NCBI GenBank assembly: GCA_002937505.1
Contig: PTJY01000003.1
Span: 62,001-126,000 of the forward strand
Length of the DNA stretch: 64,000 nucleotides
Direction of reading: 5' to 3'
From: Alphaproteobacteria bacterium MarineAlpha12_Bin1
Lineage (GTDB): Bacteria; Pseudomonadota; Alphaproteobacteria; UBA6615
Part shown: one piece after another, positions 1-10,600 of the stretch
Layout: every line of letters starts with the position of its first letter
How positions within the stretch are numbered: the first letter of the stretch is position 1
Program-made: the position numbers and the translations under genes
Notes under the pieces: model-generated
What the model saw: only the letters and a program-made list of their open reading frames with translations
What the model was told of the DNA's origin: nothing
Database searches by the model: none

Positions 1-2
1 AC

Positions 3-305
3 GGTTCAGAGCCTGAATTTAGACCTGGAGTCAAATCAGGGCATATTCCAGGATCAAAAAACCTTCCCTTCGATGAAATTATCGACATAAACACTGGTTC
101 ATTTGTTGATAATCAGAGCTTACAAAATACTTTTGACGCAATTGGTGCAACTGAGGATAGGCCTTTAATAACAAGCTGTGGCTCGGGTATTACAGCTTGT
201 GTGCTCGCACTTGGGCTACATCTAATTGGACGCGACAATCATTCTATTTATGATGGGTCGTGGACTGAATGGGGTAGTAGCGATGATACTGCAATAGAGG
301 TGTAG
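3..305 (+). CDS. 3-mercaptopyruvate/thiosulfate sulfurtransferase, C-terminal part (truncated by window start)
   Basis: Open frame from position 3 to TAG at 303-305: GSEPEFRPGVKSGHIPGSKNLPFDEI...PLITSCGSGITACVLALGL; CGSGITA rhodanese active-site loop. Confidence 0.9.
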   Translation, partial: GSEPEFRPGVKSGHIPGSKNLPFDEIIDINTGSFVDNQSLQNTFDAIGATEDRPLITSCGSGITACVLALGLHLIGRDNHSIYDGSWTEWGSSDDTAIEV

Positions 306-308
306 AGA

Positions 309-1490
309 GTGACAAAAGAACACAAAACATATGATGAAACAAAACTCATTAGTGGAGGCCGTGACCCGGAATCAAACTTTGGAATTGTAAACCCTCCCGT
401 CTACCATGCCTCTACAGTACTATCACCAACTTTATCTGACTGGCGGAACCGTGATCCTATGAAAGACATAGTTTATGGGCGCATGGGAACCCCAACTCAG
501 AAATCACTTGAAAATGCTACTGCTTTATTAGAGGGGGGAGATAAAGCTTTTGCCACCTCATCAGGTTTAGGGGCCATCACGGTAGCACTAATGTCTTTCA
601 CTAAAGCGGGCGATCACGTTTTAATGACTGATAGCGCTTATAATCCAGCTAGATCTTTTTGTCTAAACGTCCTTGCCAAATATGGTGTTGAAACCACCTT
701 CTTCGACCCCACAATAGGCAAAAACATATCTAGTCTTATGAAAGAAAATACCAAAGTGGTCTATGCTGAAAGCCCCGGATCACTTAGCTTTGAAATGCAG
801 GACATACCTGCAATTTCGGAGATAGCCCATGAACATGATGCTGTATTGATGCATGACAACACATGGGGAACACCTTTGTTCTTTAAATCTTTTGATATGG
901 GAGTAGATGTATCTATTCACGCAGCCACTAAATATATAGTTGGACATTCTGATGCGATGTTAGGGATATTAGTAACCACAGATAAACACTACGAAAAAGT
1001 TTATCGTGGTTTCAGATCATCTGGTCAACACGCAGCGCCCGATGACTGCTATCTGGCTCTTAGAGGACTTCGCACTCTAGGAGTTCGCTTGAAACAGCAC
1101 CAAGAAAACGCATTGGTTGTCGCTCGCTGGCTAGAAAATAGAGAAGAGATCAGCCAAGTTCTTTATCCAGCCCTTGAAAGCCATCCGGGCCATGAATTAT
1201 GGAAGAGAGATTTCCTAGGCTCCACTGGTTTATTTTCTATTATTCTCAATAAACATTATGATGATACATCATTGGGGGCAATGCTAGATGAAATGGATTT
1301 ATTTGCCATGGGTGCCAGTTGGGGAGGTTATGAATCCTTGATCTTACCTGGCTCTCCTATAAGGTCAGCTACAAAATGGGATCCAGAAGGCACCTTATTA
1401 CGACTGCATATTGGTTTGGAACATGTCGAAAACCTAATATCTGATTTGGATGCTGGTTTAGCCAGACTCAAAGCAGCAAGTAAACCCTAA
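309..1490 (+). CDS. metC: cystathionine beta-lyase (PLP-dependent Cys/Met metabolism enzyme)
   Basis: 393 aa, GTG start; SIHAATKYIVGHSDAMLG PLP-lysine motif and YGRMGTPTQ. Confidence 0.9.
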   Translation: MTKEHKTYDETKLISGGRDPESNFGIVNPPVYHASTVLSPTLSDWRNRDPMKDIVYGRMGTPTQKSLENATALLEGGDKAFATSSGLGAITVALMSFTKAGDHVLMTDSAYNPARSFCLNVLAKYGVETTFFDPTIGKNISSLMKENTKVVYAESPGSLSFEMQDIPAISEIAHEHDAVLMHDNTWGTPLFFKSFDMGVDVSIHAATKYIVGHSDAMLGILVTTDKHYEKVYRGFRSSGQHAAPDDCYLALRGLRTLGVRLKQHQENALVVARWLENREEISQVLYPALESHPGHELWKRDFLGSTGLFSIILNKHYDDTSLGAMLDEMDLFAMGASWGGYESLILPGSPIRSATKWDPEGTLLRLHIGLEHVENLISDLDAGLARLKAASKP

Positions 1491-1508
1491 CAAGAGAGCT
1501 AGTAAAAT

Positions 1509-2672
1509 ATGTTTGAATATTTTCCAGACAATTATGCCTGGAGCCTCACTGCAGCCCCTCTCTTCGATGAAGTTGGAACTATAAGTGAGCCAGAAGAGGC
1601 ATTGAGAGAAGTTAGACATCTAGCTGGGGCCGATAAAGCAGTAGCTAATGAGGCTTGGCACGAATCATTTATAAAACTGGCCGAGAAACTTGAACGACTT
1701 GGCAGTATAGATTTAAATGAGGGACACCCTCTAACAGCTGCAAGAAAGCTTCATCGTTCTGGATTATATTTTCTTAGGGCTGAACGTTTTCTTCATCATG
1801 ATGACTCTCGAAAACTTAGAACCTATTTAAGAGGAATAAAAAATTTTCGAATGGCGCGGGAATTAGCAAAAGAACCCGTTGAATATATAGACGTACCATA
1901 TAAGGAGGGTGCCATACCCTGTATATTTGTAAAATCAAATGTAAGAGACCCTGCACCAACCATGATACACATACAAGGGTTTGACTCTGTGAAAGAATTC
2001 CAACACCCCTTAATTAGTAACGAGTACAACAAGCGTGGAATGCATATGCTGATTGCTGATCAGCCTGGAGCGGGAGGTGCTTTGCGCTTGCATGGGCTAG
2101 CTACTGATCATGAAACCGAGCATTGTGTTAAGGCTTTAGTAGACTATGCGGAGACACGAAAAGACGTTGATTCGGAAAAAATTGGGCTCTCCGGTAACAG
2201 CTTGGGCGGCTATTACGCTCCGCGAGCCGCAGCTTTCGAAAAACGCTTAAAGTGCTGTATAGCATGGGGAGCCTTATATGATTTTGGTCCAATATTTGAA
2301 AGTGCTACGAAAAAAGTTTTAACTGCTCCCTCGGTCCCAGATGTAGTAACCCATGGTATGTGGGTCACTGGCCAAAAGACAGCTGAAGATGCTCTAAAGG
2401 TGGCAAAAAGAATGACTCTTAAAGGCATAGTTCAAAAAATTACTTGCCCTATTCTCATAGCTCATGGAGAGAATGACAGACAAGTGCCAGTATCCGATGC
2501 AGAGAGAACATATGAAGAAGCTATAAACAGCTCCCAACGCAAATTAAAAATTTTCACTCTTGAAGAAGGCGGTGCTGAACATTGTCAAGTAGATAACCGT
2601 CAACTAATCGGTGACGTAATGTCTGATTGGGCTGCTGAAATATTTGGTCTTGATCCGGCTGGAATAAATTAG
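1509..2672 (+). CDS. alpha/beta hydrolase
   Basis: 387 aa; nucleophile elbow GLSGNSLGGYYAPRAAA; PILIAHGENDRQVP; C-terminal His region GGAEHCQVD. Confidence 0.85.
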   Translation: MFEYFPDNYAWSLTAAPLFDEVGTISEPEEALREVRHLAGADKAVANEAWHESFIKLAEKLERLGSIDLNEGHPLTAARKLHRSGLYFLRAERFLHHDDSRKLRTYLRGIKNFRMARELAKEPVEYIDVPYKEGAIPCIFVKSNVRDPAPTMIHIQGFDSVKEFQHPLISNEYNKRGMHMLIADQPGAGGALRLHGLATDHETEHCVKALVDYAETRKDVDSEKIGLSGNSLGGYYAPRAAAFEKRLKCCIAWGALYDFGPIFESATKKVLTAPSVPDVVTHGMWVTGQKTAEDALKVAKRMTLKGIVQKITCPILIAHGENDRQVPVSDAERTYEEAINSSQRKLKIFTLEEGGAEHCQVDNRQLIGDVMSDWAAEIFGLDPAGIN

Positions 2673-2785
2673 GTTATGAAAAAACCTATAGGCCTTTTAA
2701 ATAATAAGTATAATTAATTTTTATTTCTTAATTGCCAATAAGTTCCTTTAGTATCTAGTATATTATAAATTGGGAGAAATTAGTT

Positions 2786-4018
2786 ATGGCACTACCTAAA
2801 GTCATTATACAACTTTATCCAATGTTCCCGTCTGATGGTGAAGAAGGTCGCAAAGCAAACCGAGGTATGGGAAATAACCCTGATACTTACCAGTGGATTG
2901 TTCACGAATGGACAGAAATAGTTAAAGCGTGCGAAGAATTGGGTGTTTGGGGTATGTCCACAATAGAACATCATTTGCATTCTGAAGGATATGAGATTGG
3001 CCCTAATCCAGGCATCTTAAATGCTCACTGGGCATCTCAAACGAGCAAAATTCATGTTGGAGCTCTGGGTTATGTCATGGCAACACGTGACCCGATGAGA
3101 GTTGCTGAAGAAACTGCAATAATTGACCACTTGTCAAAAGGTCGCTTCTTCTGTGGTGTTGCAAGAGGTTATCAGAAGAGATGGACAAACATTATTGGTC
3201 AATTTAGTGACACCCCAGCCACTACTATTCACGGCACTGAAGATGACAAAAAAAACCGAGAAATTTTTGAGGAACGTGTGGAAATGCTTCTCAAATGTTG
3301 GCAACAAGAATCTGTTAGACTTGAGGGAAAACACTATGAGGCCCCCTACCCTCTAGAAACTGGAGTAGAAGGCTACCCGGCATGGAAGATTGCTCGTGAG
3401 GCTGGTGTTGAAGGCGAAATAGATGATAAGGGCGCCGTCCAACGAATTAGTGTAGTGCCAAAACCATTTACAAAACCTCATCCACCGGTTTTTGTCGCTG
3501 TAAATAAAAGCCCTGAAGCCATTCGTTTTTGCGCAAAGAATAATTTAAATCCCACATATTTTATGACAACAGAAGGAATGACTGAGTTCATTGATCTATA
3601 TGTTGATGAATCAAAAAAATATGGACGTAATCTTATTCGTGGCCAGCAACAAAACATGGTCAGGTGGCCTCATATTACTAAAACGGCCGAAGACTACGAC
3701 CGTAAGCTTCTCGAATATGATTTGGATATATATAAAAACTTTTACGGCCCTTTCTTTCCTTATTGGCCACAAGGCGGAAAATCGGATAGCGAACATATAC
3801 AAGATATAAAAAATTCTGGCTTTTTCGTGGGAGGAACGGTAGAGGAATCCATAAAACAATGGCGTAGAACCTACGAACAAGTGCCGGCAGAGTACATCAC
3901 TCTGATCTTTCATTGGGCACAACAACCCAAAGACGACCTACTGGAGGAAATAGAGTTGTTTATGACTAAAGTACTACCTGAACTTGAAATTCCTGATTTT
4001 GCTGTAGCAGCAGAATAA
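2786..4018 (+). CDS. LLM-class flavin-dependent oxidoreductase (luciferase-like monooxygenase)
   Basis: 410 aa; STIEHHLHSEGYEIGPNPG, DHLSKGRFFCGVARGY typical of bacterial luciferase-like family. Confidence 0.9.
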   Translation: MALPKVIIQLYPMFPSDGEEGRKANRGMGNNPDTYQWIVHEWTEIVKACEELGVWGMSTIEHHLHSEGYEIGPNPGILNAHWASQTSKIHVGALGYVMATRDPMRVAEETAIIDHLSKGRFFCGVARGYQKRWTNIIGQFSDTPATTIHGTEDDKKNREIFEERVEMLLKCWQQESVRLEGKHYEAPYPLETGVEGYPAWKIAREAGVEGEIDDKGAVQRISVVPKPFTKPHPPVFVAVNKSPEAIRFCAKNNLNPTYFMTTEGMTEFIDLYVDESKKYGRNLIRGQQQNMVRWPHITKTAEDYDRKLLEYDLDIYKNFYGPFFPYWPQGGKSDSEHIQDIKNSGFFVGGTVEESIKQWRRTYEQVPAEYITLIFHWAQQPKDDLLEEIELFMTKVLPELEIPDFAVAAE

Positions 4019-4040
4019 AATTTAAAGTAAGCCTATCTAA

Positions 4041-5186
4041 GTGACTTTAAAAAAATCATGTGCAATTGCAGGTGTAGCTGAATCCCGTCTTGGAGTTGTT
4101 CCAGATTCTACTGTTTTGACTCTACAAGCGGAGGCAATGGTTAAAGCACTTGCCGAAGCTGGTCTCGAAAAAAAAGACGTAGACGCAGTCTTCAGCAGCG
4201 GCAATTGGGGGCGCCTACCGCAATTACAGATATCAGAATATCTTGGGATACAACCAAGTTATTCTGATAGCACCTCCGTAGGAGGAGCGTCTTTTGAATT
4301 TCATTTAGGCCACGCAGCTGCGGCTATTCAGGCAGGGCTTTGTAAAGTTGCGGTAATCCTCTATGGAAGCACCCAGAGGTCACGTCAAGAACGAAGAATT
4401 TTTGAGGCACACACAGACCTGGGTTATCAATATGAAACCCCATACGGGCTTCCTATACCAGTAGGAGCTTATGCACTCGCTGCATCAAGACACATGGCCC
4501 TATATGGCACTAAGGCAGAACATTTAGCTGAATTAGCTGTTTCAACTAGAGACTGGGCTAGATTAAACCCTATAGCTTATAGACGTGAACCTCTAACAAT
4601 TGAGGACGTTTTAAATTCTGACATGATTGCCTCTCCTCTACACAGATTAGATTGCTGTTTGGTTACTGATGGTGGAGGCTGTGTAGTAGTTGTAAGTCCA
4701 GACATAGCACAATCAATTCCTAAAGAGCCAATTTGGTTACTAGGGCAAGGGGAATCTCATTCGCATGCGCAAATATCTGAGATGCCGGAACTAACAATAA
4801 CACCCGCCAAAGAATCTGGAGAAAGGGCGTTCAAAATGGCCGGTGTCAAACATGGTGATCTCGATGTGGTAGAAATTTATGATTCTTTCACAATCACGGT
4901 GCTTCTAACTCTTGAATCTCTAGGTTTTTGTAAACCAGGAACAAGTGGCGAATTTGTCAGCAATGGAAGAACAGGACCTGGTGGAGAGTTTCCATTAAAT
5001 ACAAATGGAGGAGGACTATCTTATTGTCACCCTGGTCAATACGGCATCTTTTTACTTATAGAATCTGTCCGCCAACTAAGAAACGAATGTGGAGAACGAC
5101 AAGTACCGAATGCAACTCTTGCTATGGCAAGCGGCACTGGCGGTGTTCTATCCTCTAGTAGCACGTGTATTCTAGGTCTTGATTGA
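4041..5186 (+). CDS. SCP2/thiolase-fold protein (lipid-transfer/Ltp2-like, probably not a true thiolase)
   Basis: 381 aa, GTG start; thiolase-like fold with SVGGASFEFHLGHAAAAI where the catalytic Cys is expected; adjacent DUF35 partner. Confidence 0.85.
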   Translation: MTLKKSCAIAGVAESRLGVVPDSTVLTLQAEAMVKALAEAGLEKKDVDAVFSSGNWGRLPQLQISEYLGIQPSYSDSTSVGGASFEFHLGHAAAAIQAGLCKVAVILYGSTQRSRQERRIFEAHTDLGYQYETPYGLPIPVGAYALAASRHMALYGTKAEHLAELAVSTRDWARLNPIAYRREPLTIEDVLNSDMIASPLHRLDCCLVTDGGGCVVVVSPDIAQSIPKEPIWLLGQGESHSHAQISEMPELTITPAKESGERAFKMAGVKHGDLDVVEIYDSFTITVLLTLESLGFCKPGTSGEFVSNGRTGPGGEFPLNTNGGGLSYCHPGQYGIFLLIESVRQLRNECGERQVPNATLAMASGTGGVLSSSSTCILGLD

Positions 5187-5203
5187 AACAAGAAAGATTA
5201 TAA

Positions 5204-5596
5204 ATGTCTGACGAACTACCAGATCCAGATTCTAGCCACTATTGGGAGGGCATCTCAAATAGTGAATTGAGATATCAACTCTGTAATAGTTGTAAAAAGT
5301 CCATTTTTTATCCTCGCTCTATATGTCCTACGTGTGGCGGTAATGATATCAGCTGGCAAGTTTCTTCTGGACTAGGTGAAATTTATGCCTGTTCGACGAT
5401 CTATAGGGCTCCCCCAAAATATAAGGATAAAGTTCCCTATATTGTAGCTTTAATTGACTTAAATGAAGGTTTTAGAATGATGAGCGAGATAATAGATTTT
5501 GAAGGGCAAGTTGTTTCTGTTGGCAAACGAGTCCAAGTAACATTTAGAGATGATATTGATGGAAAGCCTACGCCGTATTTTACTACTATAGATTGA
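5204..5596 (+). CDS. OB-fold / zinc-ribbon (DUF35) acyl-CoA-associated protein
   Basis: 130 aa; CNSCKKSIFYPRSICPTCGG rubredoxin-like zinc ribbon followed by OB-fold region. Confidence 0.88.
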   Translation: MSDELPDPDSSHYWEGISNSELRYQLCNSCKKSIFYPRSICPTCGGNDISWQVSSGLGEIYACSTIYRAPPKYKDKVPYIVALIDLNEGFRMMSEIIDFEGQVVSVGKRVQVTFRDDIDGKPTPYFTTID

Positions 5597-5603
5597 ACAT
5601 TTT

Positions 5604-6299
5604 ATGAAAAACAAACGAGCCCAATCCCTGGAAGATGCCGTTAAAATTGTAAAAGACGGAGCCACAGTATTGATAGGTGGTTTTGGTCCTCCTGGAGTTC
5701 CTGAAATCTTAATTGATGGAATCTGTGATAACAAAATTAAAAATCTAACAATTGTTACCAATAACGCAGGAACTGATCGATCTGGTGTTGCACGGCTAAT
5801 GGACGAGGGATGCGTTAGCAAATTAATATGCACTTTTCCTTGGGCAAAAGAATCATTTGTTTTCAAAGAATTATATGATGCTGGTAAATTGCAACTTGAG
5901 ATTGTTCCTCAAGGAACATTGGCTGAAAGAATGAGAACAGCTGGAGCCGGCTTGGGAGGGTTCTTAACACCAACAGCAGTAGGAACAGATCTAGCTGAAG
6001 GCAAACAGATCCACAAAGTAAACGGAACGGATTATATATTAGAGCTCCCCCTTAGGGGAGATGTAGCACTAATAAAAGCCTTGAAAGCAGATAAAAGAGG
6101 TAATTTAATATATAATAAATCAGCAAGAAATTTTAATCCAATTATGGCTATGGCTGCCGATCAAACGATAGTTGAGGTCTCGGAAGAAGTAGAGATAGAC
6201 GAGCTAGATCCTGAAGTTATAATTACTCCCTCCGTGTTTGTAGACTCGTATTTTGTAACAGGCCACTATGAGGTTGGCAAAGGAAGTAAACAAACTTAA
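5604..6299 (+). CDS. 3-oxoacid CoA-transferase subunit A
   Basis: 231 aa; ATVLIGGFGPPGVPEILIDGI; paired with B subunit. Confidence 0.9.
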   Translation: MKNKRAQSLEDAVKIVKDGATVLIGGFGPPGVPEILIDGICDNKIKNLTIVTNNAGTDRSGVARLMDEGCVSKLICTFPWAKESFVFKELYDAGKLQLEIVPQGTLAERMRTAGAGLGGFLTPTAVGTDLAEGKQIHKVNGTDYILELPLRGDVALIKALKADKRGNLIYNKSARNFNPIMAMAADQTIVEVSEEVEIDELDPEVIITPSVFVDSYFVTGHYEVGKGSKQT

Positions 6300-6310
6300 T
6301 AGCAGAAAAT

Positions 6311-6988
6311 GTGATGACAGATAGAAAATACCTATTGACCCGTGAACAAATAGCAGCATGCGTAGCCAAGGACTTAGAGGATGGTTGGCTAGTAAATTTA
6401 GGCATTGGCATGCCAACACTCATACCATCTTATATTCCGTCAGATTACGATATAATGTTTCATAGTGAAAATGGTGTTGTAGGAATGGGCCCACCTCCTC
6501 TACCAGGTGAAGAAGAGTTGGACCTAATCAGCGCAGGTAAAGGGCTAGTAACTCTAATTCCGGGCGGAGCTTATGTTAATCATATTGATTCTTTTGCTAT
6601 TGCACGCGGGGGAAGACTAGACTGCGCAGTATTAGGTGCGTTTCAAGTAGCAGCTAATGGTGACCTTTGTAATTGGCGACTTCCCCAACAAAAATCGGGT
6701 AGCGTGGGCGGTGCAATGGACATAGCGGCTGGCGCTAAAAGAGTATATGTGATGATGACGCACACCACTCGTGAGGGAGACTCAAAAATTATATCGGAAC
6801 GAACTTATCCACTAACAGCTGGTGGTGTCGTGTCCAAAGTTTATACTGATATGGCCATAATATCTGTTGAAGCCAACGAACTAATTTTGGAGGCTGTGGC
6901 CCCTGGAATCACACCAGAAGATGTGCAATCAGCTACCGGCGCTCACTTAAACATAGAAAATTCCCAAGAAATAAAACTAAATCTATAA
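6311..6988 (+). CDS. 3-oxoacid CoA-transferase subunit B
   Basis: 225 aa; catalytic SENGVVGMGP motif. Confidence 0.9.
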   Translation: MMTDRKYLLTREQIAACVAKDLEDGWLVNLGIGMPTLIPSYIPSDYDIMFHSENGVVGMGPPPLPGEEELDLISAGKGLVTLIPGGAYVNHIDSFAIARGGRLDCAVLGAFQVAANGDLCNWRLPQQKSGSVGGAMDIAAGAKRVYVMMTHTTREGDSKIISERTYPLTAGGVVSKVYTDMAIISVEANELILEAVAPGITPEDVQSATGAHLNIENSQEIKLNL

Positions 6989-7034
6989 AATTCATTTTAT
7001 GAGTTTGACCAGCAACCAAATAGTATTACAGAAA

Positions 7035-7439
7035 TTATCTTGTTGGGTTTTCACCAAAATATTCAATATCAGAAGTGCTCGCCCGCCATTCAGGATTAGT
7101 AGGCCAGTCTAAACAGCGAGACGCTGTATCCCCTCCATACCTAACACGAAAAAGAAGAGTGCGCGTCGGACCATTAGTATACTCATGAACCTCTCCAGGA
7201 GGGTGTACGACGAATGCGCCTGGTTTTACTTCCGTTTCACCATCTGCGGTCAACATTGTACCGCCACCTTCGAAGCAAAAATAAATCTCTGTAGCTTCTG
7301 GGTGACAATGATTTGGGCTTACTTGGCCTGGTTCCCAACAAGCTACAGTGAAATCACCATCACCGTCTGTTCCTAGTATTTTTTCAACATGTCGCTTAGG
7401 GTCAAACTCTTGTTCTGCTGCCAAATCAAATACATACAT
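7035..7439 (-). CDS. cupin-domain protein
   Basis: 134 aa; SPNHCHPEATEIYFCFEGGGTM and HPPGEVHEY cupin motifs. Confidence 0.88.
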   Translation of the reverse strand: MYVFDLAAEQEFDPKRHVEKILGTDGDGDFTVACWEPGQVSPNHCHPEATEIYFCFEGGGTMLTADGETEVKPGAFVVHPPGEVHEYTNGPTRTLLFRVRYGGDTASRCLDWPTNPEWRASTSDIEYFGENPTR

Positions 7440-7615
7440 TTTGTTGTCTCCTAATTAATTCGAAAAAATAAATTCCTAAATAAGGCTCACATTAATATAA
7501 AGACTTAAATTACAACCTTATTTCAATTTTCACTCTAAAGTTAATATTACTGGCAACTTATGTGAAGTGTAAATTTTCTTAAAGTCATAAAAAATCGTAA
7601 AACAACAAGAAGGTT

Positions 7616-10600
7616 TTAATTATACGCCTTTTTATAGTTCATTCTGATATTTTTGAAGTCATCTCCTACCATCACAAATGCTGGAACCAAAAACAGTACC
7701 AACAGTGTTACTATCATTAATCCAAACACTATAGTAGTAGCCATTGGAATTAGAAACCTTGCTTGCAAACTCGTCTCTAGCATCAGAGGAGCTAGACCGC
7801 CAATAGTTGTTAGAGAGGTTAATAGAACTGCCCTTAATCTGTCGAGCGTACCTTCACAAACAGCCGATTGGGTTTCTTCCCCACTTTTAATTCGGCCATC
7901 GATCGTAGTAATTAATACAATGGAATCATTAACTGCTATACCTGATAGCCCAAGCAAACTAATCATTGATAAAATCGTTAAATCGAAGCCCATAATCCAA
8001 TGCCCCATAATAGCGCCTATAAGACTGAACGGAATTATTGCCATAACCGCAAATGGTCTTAAAAAACTCGAAAAAACCCAGGATAGAATAAGATACATAA
8101 GTGTCAGACCAACGATAGCTCCAACTTGCATATCTGCGAATGTTTCTTGCTGTTCCTCAGCTTTTCCAGAAAAATGTACTTTTAGGCCATTGGATTCCGA
8201 TATCGAATAAATCCCATCTCTTTCTAAATTTCTAATAACTTGACTACCACTGGTAAGCATTTCATCAATTTCAGCAGTAATAGCAACCTGACGCATGCCA
8301 TTTTCACGTCGAACTAGAGCAAAACCAGTTTTTTCAATAAAATTCACCACCTCCGATAGGGGAGTATTAATCCCTTTGGGTGAAGATAGATTAAGTTCAC
8401 CTAAAGACTTTATAGAGAGCATCTTTTTATTAAGTCGAACCCGTATAAGGACTTCATCATCATCACGGGCAAAACGTTTTGCTATTACACCTGAATAAGC
8501 ATGCCTAACCTGGGTAGCAACTGACTCCGTGGTATACCCAAGAGCTTTCCCCTTCTCTGTAACTTTCATAACTATCTCTGATTTTCCATAAGGTAAATCA
8601 TCATCAACAGAATCAACCCCTGGGTAGGATTCAAGTAAATTACGAATTTGCACTCCTACGCGTTTAAGAGTTTCGGGTTGCCCCCCAGAAACCCTAACAT
8701 CCAATTCACGGCCCGGTGGACCACCTTGTGCTGGATTTAATGAAATTATGTCTAAACCAGCAATATCAGGAAGGTTTTCCCTCCATTTTTTCAAAAAATC
8801 TTGTGTCCTCACATCTCGTATATCTGCAGGTATTAGTTCGAGAAAAACAGAACCTACTTCATCCCCGTAGTTCTGAGCTGACTGAAAGCTACCACTGGTA
8901 CGCCCTACTTTTGCTACTGTTTTTACGATTAGAGAATTAGGTAAGAATCCTAATTCTCTCTCGACCGCATAGGCTGCCAACTCAATTTTGTTTACTGCTG
9001 ATTCTGTTGAAGTGCGCCCGCTACCTGGCACAAGCCTAAAATTTGCATATACTATATCTGGTTCTACCGAAGGGAAAAAAGTAAACCCTACTCTTCCTCC
9101 TGTTACTAAACCTACAGATAAAATAAGCGCGCATATAGACAAAGAAATAGTTAGGTACCGCAACTTTACTGCCAATAGTATACATTTTCGAAAAGGGCCG
9201 TCACGAAATTTATTAAAGGTTTGGTTAAACCTAGCCCTTAAACCTGTTGTTTTTTCTTTAGTTGAGGATAGTGCCGACTTCATATGTCCTGGGAGAGCTA
9301 AAAAGCATTCAAACAAGCTAGCTGACAGAGCTGCGCAAACAGCTAATGGAATCGCGATAATTATAGCCCCTATAACATCCCCTATTAAGAACAATGGTAT
9401 AAATGTTGCGATAGTTGTTAATGTAGAACTAAATACTGGCGCAGACATTCGCAAGGCACTTTTCTCTGCAGCTTCAAGCGCTGAATGCCCTTTTCGGTGC
9501 AAATACTCTGCGTGCTCTCCTATAACAATTGCGTCATCTACAACAATCCCAAGAACCAGAATTAGAGCAAACAAACTAATCATATTAATTGACTGCCCGG
9601 TTAAAGCCATAACAGCCAAAGCGGCCATTAAAGCCGCTGGAATTCCTAGTCCAACCCAAAAGGCTACTTTCGTATTTAAAAAAATAAACAGTATGAGAGT
9701 TACTAAAACAAGCCCTCCTAAACCGTTCTTTATTAAAAGCCAGATTCTCTCCTTTACAAGATTACTTTCAACTCCATACTTAACTACACTTAAGTCTGAT
9801 GGAAAACTTGAGCTCACATTTTCTAAATATTTGTCTAAAATTTTTGCAGTTTTAAGACTATCCGCTGTTGTTGCTCGTTGAACTTTAAGTTCTATAGCTG
9901 GTAGCCCAGAGCTGCTTACAGTTACCTGCTCATTATCAAAAGTCTCATGAACAATAGAGATATCAGAAATATAAAGCTTACCCCCCCCATCATTATTTTT
10001 GACTGATATTTTAGAGATACCGTACGCCGAATCTTCAAGCCCTAAGCTACGAATTTGCTTAGACCCACTACCTGTTTCCCCAGAAGGAATATCTTGAGAT
10101 ACTTTAGATATAGACTGTGCAACTTGAGAAAGAGATAGGTCTAGTGATCTTAATTTATTAGGATCGACTTCAACCCATATCTCTGGATCCCTTAAGCCAG
10201 AGAAAGTAACTCGATCTATGCCAAGATTCATCATCTCGTTACGCATTCGTTTTGCGAACTGCCTTAACGAATCCTCTGAATAAGGTCCTGACAACCCTAG
10301 CCTAGCTATTGTATCATAGCGTACAACACGAGTGATTTTTGGAGCTTCGCTATCCTTCGGCAGAGAAGTCACCTGACTTACTGCAGCTTCAACATTTGAC
10401 AATGCTGCCTGCATATCTGCACCCTGATTAAATTCAACTACTATTGAGGCAGACCCCTCTCTTGCCGTTGAACCAACACGCTTAACTTCATCTAAAAACC
10501 GTGTTTCAGATTCAATTGATTGAACAATTGAGAGATCAACATCTTGGGCACTTGCACCATTCCACTTTACATTCACTACTATAATATCAAGGCCAAAATT

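Noticed and set aside
2673-2785. CCTATAGG-containing hairpin as terminator after the alpha/beta hydrolase
   Set aside because: Palindrome is very short and has no convincing GC stem; too weak to call.
3123-3925. ORFs 3123..3356, 3134..3334, 3591..3809, 3611..3925 inside the LLM oxidoreductase
   Set aside because: Alternate-frame shadows of a well-supported gene, no motifs or SD.
5604-6988. IpdAB steroid ring-opening hydrolase
   Set aside because: B subunit retains the SENG catalytic Glu typical of true class I CoA-transferases, so ScoAB-like is the simpler call.
8988-9881. 297-aa plus-strand ORF opposite the RND permease
   Set aside because: Antisense to a clear RND gene; low-complexity Ala/Ile/Thr-rich translation with no family motifs. 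Same reasoning for 7653..8210 and 8295..8498.
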